A DNA stretch of 37,813 nt from assembly GCA_015063335.1 (NCBI GenBank), contig SVUH01000015.1, positions 1 through 37,813 of the forward strand. The letters are read 5' to 3'. Source of the DNA: Oscillospiraceae bacterium (GTDB lineage: Bacteria; Bacillota_A; Clostridia; Oscillospirales; CAG-272). The translations under genes were made by a program, and so were the position numbers. Below are positions 21,951-30,372 of the stretch, in pieces; the first letter of the stretch is position 1; every line of letters begins with the position of its first letter. The notes beneath the pieces were generated by a model that worked only from the letters and a program-made list of their open reading frames with translations, ran no database searches and was not told the origin of the DNA.

Positions 21951-24900
21951 TTATTTTCTCTTAAGCGTTACAGTTATCTTTACTCCGTCGAGGTCGATAA
22001 CTCCCGTAAATTCAGGCTCTGCGGGTGCTTCAAGAGTTGCGAGAAGGTCGTGAATAAGCTGTGCTTCCTTCTCTGCGATAATGCTGTTCATAAGCTCGGA
22101 GTCGGTCTCAAAGCCGACAAAGATCTTATCGCTTACGTCAAATCCTGCTTCCTTACGGAATACCTGACACTGACGAACGATGTCACGCAAAATTCCCGCT
22201 CTCTGAAGCTCCTCGGAAATGGTGGTATCAATAGCAACGAACTCGTCGTTGTTCTTGTAGATAGCCACGTTGTCCGCGCTCTTTGCGTTTACGGTAAATA
22301 CGTCGGGCTCAATATCCGAAATATCAAGAACACTTATTGCCTTTCCTGCCTTGACCGCATCGGAGAGCGCCTGCTGTTCAGCTGCGCCAAGACCTGCAAG
22401 GTAAGCCTTAACGTCGTTTGCTCTGTTCTTGAGCACACGTCCCGCAACCTTAAAGTTTACGGTAAGGAAGTTGGATTCAAGAGAATCGGTGTTCTCAAGC
22501 TCATTTATTTCCACCATGTTAAGCTCACTTGCTATAATAGAGCCAAACGCCTCAATAGCGGCGTGGTTCGCCTCATTTGCCGTCACGTAAAGTGCGGGCA
22601 AAGGCTGACGGATCTTTATCTGCTTTTCGTTACGAAGCTTAAGTCCGAGAGAAATAATATCTCTTGTCTTTTCTACGTTTGCAAGTATTGCCTCGTCGGT
22701 CACGTCAAGGTCTGCGCGAACGGTAGGCCACTCGGTAAGGAATACCGAAACGGAAGCCTCGTCAGAATATCTCTTTACGAAGTTCTGCCACGTGGTCTCG
22801 GTGATAAAGGGAACCATAGGCGCCATAACCTGCGTGATAGACTTTATCGCGTAGAACAGAACGGCATACGCATTCTGCTTATCCTTGTCGTTGTTGGTGC
22901 TCCAGAAGCGAGCGCGGTTGACACGGATATAGAAGTTGGAAATATCGTTTACGAACGCCTCAAAGCCTGCAACTACGTCGCGGGTAGAGTAGTCGTCCAT
23001 ATACTTGGTCGATTCCTTGATAAAGCTGTTTGTTCTTATAACGAGCCAACGGTCGATGTCGCAAAGGTCGTTTATGTTGAGCTTCGAGAGGTCAACCTTA
23101 ACGTTGTCGATATCCGCATAGGTCGCAAAGAACGTTTCAAGGTTCCAGAACGCGAGAAGCTTTCTTCTTGCCTCGTCACCAAGGTTAAATCCAAAGCGAA
23201 CGTCACCCGAGGTTGAGGAGGACGCGAAGATATATCTCGAAGCATCAGCACCGATAACGTCTGCCGCCTCGTCAAAGCGGATCATAAATCCGGTCTTGGA
23301 GAACTTGCTTCCGTCCTCGGAAACAACCACACCGTGAGTGCTTACGCGCTCGTAAGGCGGCTCGTCAACGAGAACAGTACTCATAAAGAGCATGGAGTAG
23401 AACCAAAGACGGATCTGCTCCTTCATTTCAAGCACGTGCTCTGCGGGGAAGTACTGCTTCCAGTATTCCTTGTCAGTGAAGTGCTTAAGAGTTGAGAAAG
23501 GAACGATACCTGCGTCAAGCCAAACGTCACCTACCTGCGTTACACGCGTAACTTCGCTATTACACTTAGGACAAGCGATCTTAACGTCGTCTATCCAAGG
23601 ACGGTGGAGGTGAGGGATCGCGTCAACCTTTGATTTGTCAACGGCTCTCTCGTAAAGCTCTTCCTTTGAGCCAACTACGGTAAGCTCACCGCAGCATTCG
23701 CACTTATAGAAAGGCAGGGGGAGTCCGTAGAAGCGCTTACGCGAGATGTTCCAGTCGGACATATTCTCAAGCCAGTCAAGCATTCTCTTGCCCTGGTAAG
23801 GAGGCTCCCAACGAACCTTATTAGCGTTTGCTATAAGACGGGGACGAAGCTCGTCAACGGCAATTGCCCACTCCTTAACGAGACGGAAAAGGATCTCGTG
23901 CTTACATCTCCAGCATACGGGATAGCTGTGCTTATATTTGTGAGTATAGAACAGCTTGCCGCGATTTTTAAGCTCCTCAAATACGAGCTGTCTGCTCTCC
24001 TGCGCGTCAACGCCGGAAAGGAAGCTAAAGCCGTCGTAGAATATACCGTATTCGTCTATCGGGATAATTCTGGGAAGACCGAGAGACTCGCCGAGAGCAA
24101 AGTCCTCAGCACCGCATCCGGGAGCGATGTGAACGACTCCGCAGCCCTCTGCCTCGTCAACCTCGTCCCAAAGGACTATCTTGTGAGTAAACTTCTGCTC
24201 TTCCATTTCGGGGAAGCAGGTCTCGTACTCTTTGCCCTCAAGATCGGCACCCTTAAAGGTGTCAAGCAGAGTAACTCCGTCCTTGCCCTCAAACTTCTGC
24301 TTAAAGTAGTTAAGAGAGGTAACGTAGTTGTACTTCTCTCCCTCTACGTGAAGTCTTACGTAGTCCATCTCCGCGTTTACTGCGAGAGCAACGTTTGCGG
24401 AAAGCGTCCAAGGGGTGGTTGTCCATACGAGAATGTAATCGTCAGTTCCAACTAAAGGAAGCTTGAAGAAAACAGCCTCGTGCTCGATCTCCTTATAAGA
24501 GCCTGTCATTTCGTGCTCGGAGAGAGATGTTCCGCAGCGCGAGCACCAGGGCATGGGCTTGTAGACCTCTTTTATCCAGCCACCCTCATGACACTTTTTG
24601 AGGAATGCCCAGATACCCGTAATATTTTCGTCGGTGTAGGTGTAGTAGGAGTTATCCCAGTCCATCCACTGGCCAAGGCGTTCGGACTGCTCGGTAATAA
24701 CGCCCGAGAACTTCTTTACGCGCTCGATACATTTATCGGTGAATTTGTCAAGACCGTATGCCTCGATATCGTGCTTGGTCTTAAAGCCAAGCTCCTTCTC
24801 AACCTCAACCTCAACCCAAAGACCCTGAGAGTCAAAGCCGTTGCGGTAGTGGGTATCGCAGCCCTTCATTGCGTGGTACTTGATATAAGTATCCTTAAGA

Positions 24901-25088
24901 GTTCTTCCCCAGACGTGGTGAATACCCATGGGGTTGTTGGCGGTTATAGGACCGTCGATAAAACGGTACTTAGGACCGTCAGCATTCTTTTCCTTGAGCT
25001 TTTTGAAGCAGTCGTTTTCCTTCCAGAATGAGAGTATTTTCTTCTCACTGTCCACAAAGGAATATTTTGTGTCGAACTTTTCCTGCAT
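21951..25088 (-). CDS. ileS: Isoleucyl-tRNA synthetase, type 2 (GXHH variant)
   Basis: The 1045-residue class I synthetase charges tRNA-Ile. It belongs to the eukaryote-like type 2 branch by length and domain order: Rossmann core, CP1 editing domain (residues about 190-400, WTTTPWTLSANVALAV), anticodon domain (about 680-850) and long C-terminal region. The ATP signature is PMGIHHVWGRT: Gly55-Ile56-His57-His58 replaces the normal HXGH. The second signature is EDGSKFSKTGFMIRF in place of KMSKS. Cys pairs (CSRCG; CWRCKH; CECCG; CPKC) suggest bound zinc. The GXHH swap is known in a mupirocin hyper-resistant type-2 group. No T-box leader is present, unlike thrS. Confidence 0.96.
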   Translation of the reverse strand: MQEKFDTKYSFVDSEKKILSFWKENDCFKKLKEKNADGPKYRFIDGPITANNPMGIHHVWGRTLKDTYIKYHAMKGCDTHYRNGFDSQGLWVEVEVEKELGFKTKHDIEAYGLDKFTDKCIERVKKFSGVITEQSERLGQWMDWDNSYYTYTDENITGIWAFLKKCHEGGWIKEVYKPMPWCSRCGTSLSEHEMTGSYKEIEHEAVFFKLPLVGTDDYILVWTTTPWTLSANVALAVNAEMDYVRLHVEGEKYNYVTSLNYFKQKFEGKDGVTLLDTFKGADLEGKEYETCFPEMEEQKFTHKIVLWDEVDEAEGCGVVHIAPGCGAEDFALGESLGLPRIIPIDEYGIFYDGFSFLSGVDAQESRQLVFEELKNRGKLFYTHKYKHSYPVCWRCKHEILFRLVKEWAIAVDELRPRLIANANKVRWEPPYQGKRMLDWLENMSDWNISRKRFYGLPLPFYKCECCGELTVVGSKEELYERAVDKSKVDAIPHLHRPWIDDVKIACPKCNSEVTRVTQVGDVWLDAGIVPFSTLKHFTDKEYWKQYFPAEHVLEMKEQIRLWFYSMLFMSTVLVDEPPYERVSTHGVVVSEDGSKFSKTGFMIRFDEAADVIGADASRYIFASSSTSGDVRFGFNLGDEARRKLLAFWNLETFFATYADIDNVKVDLSKLNINDLCDIDRWLVIRTNSFIKESTKYMDDYSTRDVVAGFEAFVNDISNFYIRVNRARFWSTNNDKDKQNAYAVLFYAIKSITQVMAPMVPFITETTWQNFVKRYSDEASVSVFLTEWPTVRADLDVTDEAILANVEKTRDIISLGLKLRNEKQIKIRQPLPALYVTANEANHAAIEAFGSIIASELNMVEINELENTDSLESNFLTVNFKVAGRVLKNRANDVKAYLAGLGAAEQQALSDAVKAGKAISVLDISDIEPDVFTVNAKSADNVAIYKNNDEFVAIDTTISEELQRAGILRDIVRQCQVFRKEAGFDVSDKIFVGFETDSELMNSIIAEKEAQLIHDLLATLEAPAEPEFTGVIDLDGVKITVTLKRK

Positions 25089-25142
25089 AATATATTATAT
25101 TTCCTTTCAATAATATCGGAATAAAGATTTGCATACATGGAT

Positions 25143-25171
25143 AGTATAGCACACACCTGCGCTTTTGTCAA
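25143..25171 (-). promoter_or_regulatory. Promoter for ileS
   Basis: Minus-strand perfect TTGACA, 17 bp, TATACT with an extended TGC. The leader of about 50 nt is too short for a T-box. Confidence 0.8.
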
Positions 25172-25203
25172 GAATTTGCCTACAATATTTTAGTTATATA
25201 AAG

Positions 25204-25249
25204 AAGCACCTGCAAACCAACCCCGAAAGGAATCAATTTGCAGGTGCTT
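25204..25249 (-). terminator. Terminator-like stem after the second anchored secreted protein
   Basis: AAGCACCTGCAAA (25204-25216) pairs with TTTGCAGGTGCTT (25237-25249) around a 20-nt loop. The CACCTGCAAA core resembles the stem behind the paralogous gene at 2793-2837. Confidence 0.75.
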
Positions 25250-25284
25250 TCTAATTTTTAATTATGTTTTTTTGCTAATCTAAA

Positions 25285-26682
25285 TTAGTCGTCTTCGTTC
25301 TTTCTGCGCTTAACTGCAAGCATAGCAGCGCAAGCTCCAACGAGAGCAACGCCCGTCATAGCAAGGCTTGCACCGCAACCCTTCTTTGCCGCAGACTCAG
25401 TCTCGGGAGCATTTGTTTCGGGAGCGCTCGTCTCAGGAGCCTTTGTTTCGGGAGTATATCCGTCGTCAAAGGGATCGTCAGCGCTGTTGGTGCCGTCGTC
25501 GGGCGCGGGAGTCAACTTAGGAATGGTCTCCGTTACCTTGTCGCCGCAGAGCGTACACGTTTTGGCCTTAATTCCGTTTTCTGTCTGGGTAGCCGCTTTA
25601 GTTACAACCCATTCTCCATAGCTGTGTCCGGTAGCACCAGTTTCGTTTCTCTTCTCCTCTGCCTCACATTCACATTTCCAAAGCTCGTATCCGCCAGCAG
25701 TACAGGTAGCCTCTACGGTCTCAACGCAGAGGAACTCGTGAACATGAGGATCGTCATTAACGAAGCTTATCGCACCGGGATAATAGAGTACCGTGTAAGA
25801 ATCCATATAGTATACTACGAGATAATTTGCGTCCTCGGGGATTTCAATTTCAGCATCAGCTATTACCTTTCCGGAATCAGCTTCTTTAAATCCATTGTAG
25901 CCGCTTGCGAACGAAACGACCTCGCCGATCTGAGGCAGTTCAGTAAGGAACGTATATCCCATCCACTTAGATTTTCTGGCGGCAGGAGTAAGAATGACGC
26001 GTTCAAATACAGTACCGGTAATATCTATAACTGCAACCTTCCACTCTAAATCCTTCTCGCTGTCTTTGTGGTAGATAAACTTATTGTCTTTTTCGCCCCA
26101 ATAGTCGATTACCGCGTGATCTGCGACAAGATATTCCATGGGCATGTCGTACTCGCTAAGAGTGCTGTCCTGAAGATTTTCAAGCATAGTATTTCCCTTT
26201 GTGAAAGTAATACCTGCAGGAAGATAATTCATGGAATCGTTCGTAGAATAGTAGAAAGCGAGATATTCTGCATTCGCGGGAATATCTACCATACAGTCGT
26301 AGCAAGCAAACTTAAAGGTGCTGTATCCCTCGGCATAAGAAACTACTTCGTCAAGCTCAGGCATTTCAGTAAGGAAAGCAAAGCAAACCCAAGGGTCATC
26401 ATGATCATCTGCGATATCAAAGCTTACAGTATCGTAGTCAAGTTCCCTAATATCTATAAACGCCATTTTAGTTTCTTCGTGAATCTTATATTTGTGATCA
26501 CCTACGTATTCAACCGTTCCGTCAACCGGCGTTACGGAATCAACAGGGTACTCGTAAGAATCAGGAAGGGGTTGGTTGGAAGGCTCGTCGTACGCATCCG
26601 CATTTGTGGGAACTGCCACGAGTGGCATGGTCATCATGAGAACCAAAGCCACTGCTAAAATTTTTTTCATTGTGCTTTTCAT
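25285..26682 (-). CDS. Secreted protein with duplicated domain, Cys-rich repeat and C-terminal Cys/membrane anchor
   Basis: The 465-residue product has a signal peptide (about residues 1-29, ending TNADA) and two related beta-rich halves of about 130 residues: WVCFAFLTEMPELDEVVSYAEGY and MGYTFLTELPQIGEVVSFASGY are clearly duplicated. One Cys-rich repeat follows (HEFLCVETVEATCTAGGY, KCECEAEEKRN, TGHSYGEWVV, CTLCGDKVTETIPK). Then comes a Pro/Thr/Glu linker with three APET.APETNAPE-type repeats. The end is KKGCGASLA, a hydrophobic helix with LVGACAA, and the basic tail KRRKNEDD. The anchor matches that of the protein at 2862-4214, residue for residue over LVGACAA. Function unknown; surface exposure is inferred. 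Confidence 0.85.
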   Translation of the reverse strand: MKSTMKKILAVALVLMMTMPLVAVPTNADAYDEPSNQPLPDSYEYPVDSVTPVDGTVEYVGDHKYKIHEETKMAFIDIRELDYDTVSFDIADDHDDPWVCFAFLTEMPELDEVVSYAEGYSTFKFACYDCMVDIPANAEYLAFYYSTNDSMNYLPAGITFTKGNTMLENLQDSTLSEYDMPMEYLVADHAVIDYWGEKDNKFIYHKDSEKDLEWKVAVIDITGTVFERVILTPAARKSKWMGYTFLTELPQIGEVVSFASGYNGFKEADSGKVIADAEIEIPEDANYLVVYYMDSYTVLYYPGAISFVNDDPHVHEFLCVETVEATCTAGGYELWKCECEAEEKRNETGATGHSYGEWVVTKAATQTENGIKAKTCTLCGDKVTETIPKLTPAPDDGTNSADDPFDDGYTPETKAPETSAPETNAPETESAAKKGCGASLAMTGVALVGACAAMLAVKRRKNEDD

Positions 26683-26808
26683 GTTTTTCTCCTTTTTTTA
26701 TTTATTTTTTAAATAGCATTGCACATCTTACTATTAAAAAACAATCGTTACCGAAGCACCCGTGATTGATATAATTGCTAACATCAGCCCGTGCGCTTCT
26801 GTATATAC

Positions 26809-26837
26809 ATTATATCATTCCTTTTTTTCATTGTCAA
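26809..26837 (-). promoter_or_regulatory. Perfect-consensus promoter for the second anchored protein
   Basis: Minus-strand exact TTGACA, 17 bp, exact TATAAT. It gives a leader of about 120 nt in which I recognise no riboswitch class. The rest of the gap up to 26978 holds nothing I can name. Confidence 0.85.
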
Positions 26838-26978
26838 CAACCCATTGCAAAAACAATTAACCTAAATGCACTTTTGCATGCACAAAAATTATCGCAGTTT
26901 TTGTGTATTTTTATCAAGTTGCTCTCTTTAGACAAAGCAATTAGCGAAAAAATCCCTATCATTGCAAGCGAAAGATAC

Positions 26979-27018
26979 TCAAGATATACTTGACAAATGC
27001 GAACTATTGAGGTATAAT
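26979..27018 (+). promoter_or_regulatory. Promoter and candidate operator of the S24 regulator operon
   Basis: Exact TTGACA (26990-26995), 17 bp, exact TATAAT (27013-27018). The inverted repeat TCAAG-ATATA-CTTGA (26979-26993) overlaps the -35, a placement expected for an autoregulatory operator of the CI-like repressor encoded next. Confidence 0.7.
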
Positions 27019-27075
27019 ATGATTGATATAATTTCGGATTTCATAACTATTTAGCGTTTATAAGTGAGGGTTTAC

Positions 27076-27699
27076 ATGAGTTACACAAAATTTGACGAAT
27101 TGCTTCGCGCGCACGGCACGTCTGTCTACCGCGTATCAAAGGCAACGGGAATCTCCGCTTCCACGTTTACGGACTGGAAGAACGGTCGCTCCGTTCCCAA
27201 AGCGGACAAAATGAAAAGAATAGCAGATTTCTTCGGTGTCACTCTCGACACTCTCCTCGGCGCAACAAACGCAGAGGCAGAGCTTTCGGGCTATACCTCG
27301 GTGCGCTCTCGTAAAATGGTGCCTATCATCGGAGAGATACGCGCGGGATCGCCCATTATAACCAATGAGAGCTTGCTTGGCTATGAATTTGCGGACATAG
27401 ACGACGTTGACGAATATTTCTTCCTCAAGGTCTGCGGCGACAGCATGAAGAACATCGGAATGGTCGACGGCTCGCTCGTCCTCTTTCGCAAGCAGCAGTA
27501 CGCGAGCGAGGGCGATATCGTAGCGTGTCTTGTCGGCGGTGAATGCGCTACCGTAAAAAGGTTTTCGAAAAACCGAAGGTCGGTAGTTCTGCTTCCCGAA
27601 AACGAGGACTACGAGCCTATCAAGCTCTCAACCGACGACTTTGAGTCGGGCGAGGCAAGGATACTCGGTGTTGCATTGGAAGTAAAAATCAAGCTCTAA
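27076..27699 (+). CDS. XRE-HTH/S24 peptidase (CI/LexA-like) transcriptional regulator
   Basis: The 207-residue protein has an N-terminal helix-turn-helix (residues 1-60; VYRVSKATGISASTFTDWKNGRSVP) and a C-terminal S24 domain. The S24 domain has a self-cleavage site IRAGSPI (Ala-Gly), the catalytic Ser in CGDSMKNIGMVDGSLVL, and Lys in the CATVKRFSKN segment. This architecture fits a repressor inactivated by RecA-stimulated self-cleavage. It is not LexA proper, which has a winged helix rather than HTH_3. No phage genes are nearby. The ATG at 27076 with GAGGG 5 bp upstream is preferred over a GTG at 27064. It heads a tight five-gene run. Confidence 0.9.
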   Translation: MSYTKFDELLRAHGTSVYRVSKATGISASTFTDWKNGRSVPKADKMKRIADFFGVTLDTLLGATNAEAELSGYTSVRSRKMVPIIGEIRAGSPIITNESLLGYEFADIDDVDEYFFLKVCGDSMKNIGMVDGSLVLFRKQQYASEGDIVACLVGGECATVKRFSKNRRSVVLLPENEDYEPIKLSTDDFESGEARILGVALEVKIKL

Positions 27700-27719
27700 T
27701 ACAAAATTAAGGATAAAAC

Positions 27720-29669
27720 ATGATAGCGATAAGTACTGAAAACCTTTCCCTGTCCTTCGGCACGACGCCCGTGCTCACGGGTGTATCCTTTGCCTTGGAC
27801 GATGGAGACAGAGTCGGCGTTATCGGCGAGAACGGTTGCGGGAAGTCAACGCTTTTTAAGCTGCTTCTGGGCGAGCTTGAAGCCGACGAGGGGCACGTTT
27901 ATATATCAAAGGGCAAGACGGTGGGAATACTTCGTCAGGATGAAGCCTTTGCGGATTTTTCAGGAGAGTCCGAGGAAGCCACGGCGCTCGAAATAATGTA
28001 CCGTTCCTTCCCCGAGCTTCTTTCGATGGAGGCGCGGCTTTCCGAGCTCGAAGCGGCGCTTACGGGCGGCGAGACGGGCGGTAGGACGCATGAATCGTTA
28101 GCCTCGGAGTATAGTGCGCTCAACGAAAAATTTATTAGAAACGGCGGACTTGAATTCAGAGGCAGATGCGCCTCTACCCTTGCGGGGCTTGGCTTTGACA
28201 AGGACAGCATGAGCCGTCCGTTCTCCACCTTTTCGGGCGGTCAGAGGACAAGACTTGCGCTCTCGCGTGAGCTTTGCCGTGAGCCTGACATTCTGCTTCT
28301 CGACGAGCCGACAAACCACCTTGACCTTGAAACGCTGGCGTGGCTTGAAAGCTTTCTTTGCACCTACAAAAAGTGCGTAATGGTCATATCCCACGACCGT
28401 TATTTTCTCGACAAGGTAACGAACAAAACTCTTTCTATAGAAAACCACAAGGCAAAGCTTTATGCGGGCGGATACACCAAGAGCATGGAGCAGAGGCGCA
28501 TCGACCGCGAGATATGGGAGCGCCACTACAAAAATCAGCAAAAGGAAATAGCAAGACAAGAGGCGTATATCGCACAGCAGCGCGCGTGGAACAGAGAAAG
28601 AAACATAATTGCGGCGGAAAGCAGACTCAAGCTTCTTGAGAAAATGGAGAGAGTCGAGCGCCCCGACGCAGTATCAAAGGGTATAAAATTCGGCTTTTCC
28701 TCGTCTATTGCGAGTGGAAACGACGTTCTCACGCTCCGCTCTCTCGGATTTGCTTACAGACAGTCGAGCCCGCTTTTTGCAAATATATCCCTCACTGTAA
28801 AACGTGGCGACAGACTTTTCTTGGTAGGTCCTAACGGCTGCGGAAAATCAACGCTTATCAAGATACTCGTCGAGAGGCTGCGGCCTACGTCGGGACATCT
28901 TGAAATAGGATATAACGTAAACGTCGGCTATTACGATCAGGAAAACCAAAATCTTAACACCGCAGGTACTGTTCTTGAGGAGCTTTGGAGCACTTATCCT
29001 ACCCTCACCGAGCTTGTGATAAGGAACACTCTCGCGAGATTTAAATTTAAGGGAGATGACGTTTACAAGCTTGTCGGAGAGCTCAGCGGTGGCGAGCGTG
29101 CAAGACTTACGCTCTCAAAGCTGATATTGTCGGACGTAAATCTCTTGGTGCTTGACGAGCCCACAAACCACCTTGACATCGACTCGCGCGAGGCGCTTGA
29201 AGAAGCTATACTCGGTTTTGACGGAACGGTTATCGCCGTCTCCCACGACCGCTATTTTCTCGGCAAGCTTGCAACGAGACTGCTTGATTTTTCGGGCGCA
29301 CCGAGCTTTGATACAACCGATATTTCCGTCTACAAGGCGGGCGAGGGATACGAGGAGCTTTTGCGCGACAGACAAAGGCGCGCCGAGTTTGCCTCGGGAA
29401 ACGCAAGCCAAGCGGCAGAGCGTACTATCAGCACGAGCAAAGAACAGTATCTTCAGAACAAGCAACGCGCGGCGGACGAGCGCCGCGAGAAAAACCGCAT
29501 AAAGCGTCTTGGCGAGGAAGCCGCTCGCCTTGAAGCGGAGATAGAAAAGATCGATACGGAAATGTCGGGTGAGGCGGCTTACGACTACGTAAGGCTCGCA
29601 GAGCTTGATAAGAGAAAAACAGAAGCAGAGGAAAGACTGCTCGAAATATACGAGGAGATAGGAGTATGA
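27720..29669 (+). CDS. ABC-F family ATPase (ribosome-associated type)
   Basis: The 649-residue protein has two nucleotide-binding domains and no membrane segment. The first NBD has Walker A GENGCGKSTLFKL, signature FSGGQRTRLALSREL and Walker B ILLLDEPTNHLDLE. The second has GPNGCGKSTLIKI, LSGGERARLTLSKL and LLVLDEPTNHLDID. The linker between them is charged (about residues 245-320) and a C-terminal coiled coil (about 560-649) follows. This is the YdiF/Uup-type ABC-F layout. Such proteins bind the ribosomal E site and relieve stalling; some give antibiotic protection, but I cannot assign that here. It is 20 bp after the regulator and overlaps mtnN by four bases. Confidence 0.93.
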   Translation: MIAISTENLSLSFGTTPVLTGVSFALDDGDRVGVIGENGCGKSTLFKLLLGELEADEGHVYISKGKTVGILRQDEAFADFSGESEEATALEIMYRSFPELLSMEARLSELEAALTGGETGGRTHESLASEYSALNEKFIRNGGLEFRGRCASTLAGLGFDKDSMSRPFSTFSGGQRTRLALSRELCREPDILLLDEPTNHLDLETLAWLESFLCTYKKCVMVISHDRYFLDKVTNKTLSIENHKAKLYAGGYTKSMEQRRIDREIWERHYKNQQKEIARQEAYIAQQRAWNRERNIIAAESRLKLLEKMERVERPDAVSKGIKFGFSSSIASGNDVLTLRSLGFAYRQSSPLFANISLTVKRGDRLFLVGPNGCGKSTLIKILVERLRPTSGHLEIGYNVNVGYYDQENQNLNTAGTVLEELWSTYPTLTELVIRNTLARFKFKGDDVYKLVGELSGGERARLTLSKLILSDVNLLVLDEPTNHLDIDSREALEEAILGFDGTVIAVSHDRYFLGKLATRLLDFSGAPSFDTTDISVYKAGEGYEELLRDRQRRAEFASGNASQAAERTISTSKEQYLQNKQRAADERREKNRIKRLGEEAARLEAEIEKIDTEMSGEAAYDYVRLAELDKRKTEAEERLLEIYEEIGV

Positions 29670-30355
29670 AAATAGGCATAATCGGTGCTATGAGCATTGA
29701 AGTCGACGCGCTCAAAGCAAAGCTTGCAGACTGCAAGTCCGTAAAGGTCAGCGGAGTTGACTTCTTTTGCGGAAGACTTTCGGACAAGGACATAGTCGTT
29801 GCGCAGTGCGGTATCGGCAAGGTGTTCGCGGCTATCTGCGCTCAGACAATGATACTCAGCTTTGGTGTTACTCATATAATAAATACGGGAGTGGCGGGAA
29901 CTCTTTCCGAAAGGCTTTCGATACTTGACGTGGCAATTGCCGACGGTGTGGTCCAGCACGATATGGACACCTCGCCGATAGGAGACCCCGTAGGACTTAT
30001 TTCGGGGATAAACAAGATCGTTCTTCCCACGTCCGATAAAATGACAAAAGCAGCGTCAGACGTCGCAAGCGAGCTTGGAGTAAAGCACGAGCTCGGTATT
30101 ATCGCGTCGGGCGACCAATTTATAAGCAGCGCCGACAGAAAGCGCTATATTGTCGATAATTTCGGCGCAATTGCATGCGAGATGGAGGGCGCGGCGATAG
30201 GACACGTCTCTTACGTAAACGGCGTTGAGTGCCTTATAGTCCGTGCAATCTCCGACTCCGCAAGCGGAGAGGCTACCATGGAGTACCCCGAAATGGTCGC
30301 GCTTGCGGCAGAGCAATCCCTTAAGATGACTGAAAAAATACTTGAACGCATTTAA
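29666..30355 (+). CDS. mtnN: 5'-methylthioadenosine/S-adenosylhomocysteine nucleosidase
   Basis: The 229-residue enzyme removes adenine from methylthioadenosine and S-adenosylhomocysteine to recycle SAM by-products. Its catalytic residues are visible: Glu12 (IGAMSIEV, where the common form is EEEV), the central NTGVAGTL segment, the EMEGAAIGHV motif (catalytic Glu plus ribose contacts), and the Asp in AISDSASGEA. It overlaps the ABC-F gene (ATGA), so translation is coupled. Confidence 0.96.
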   Translation: MKIGIIGAMSIEVDALKAKLADCKSVKVSGVDFFCGRLSDKDIVVAQCGIGKVFAAICAQTMILSFGVTHIINTGVAGTLSERLSILDVAIADGVVQHDMDTSPIGDPVGLISGINKIVLPTSDKMTKAASDVASELGVKHELGIIASGDQFISSADRKRYIVDNFGAIACEMEGAAIGHVSYVNGVECLIVRAISDSASGEATMEYPEMVALAAEQSLKMTEKILERI

Positions 30356-30372
30356 ATAGCGGAGGAATTTAT

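Noticed and set aside
22050..23216. Long plus-strand frame opposite ileS
   Set aside because: Antisense shadow of a highly biased coding sequence; no start signals or recognisable domain.
25089..25171. T-box leader for ileS
   Set aside because: The distance from promoter to start is about 50 nt and there is no GGGTGGNACCGCG-like sequence.
26683..26808. Riboswitch in the 120-nt leader of the second anchored protein
   Set aside because: I could not match the conserved core of c-di-GMP, TPP, SAM, glycine or other classes I know.
27076..27699. Prophage start signalled by a CI-like repressor
   Set aside because: No integrase, cro, replication or structural genes on either side; the next genes are housekeeping.
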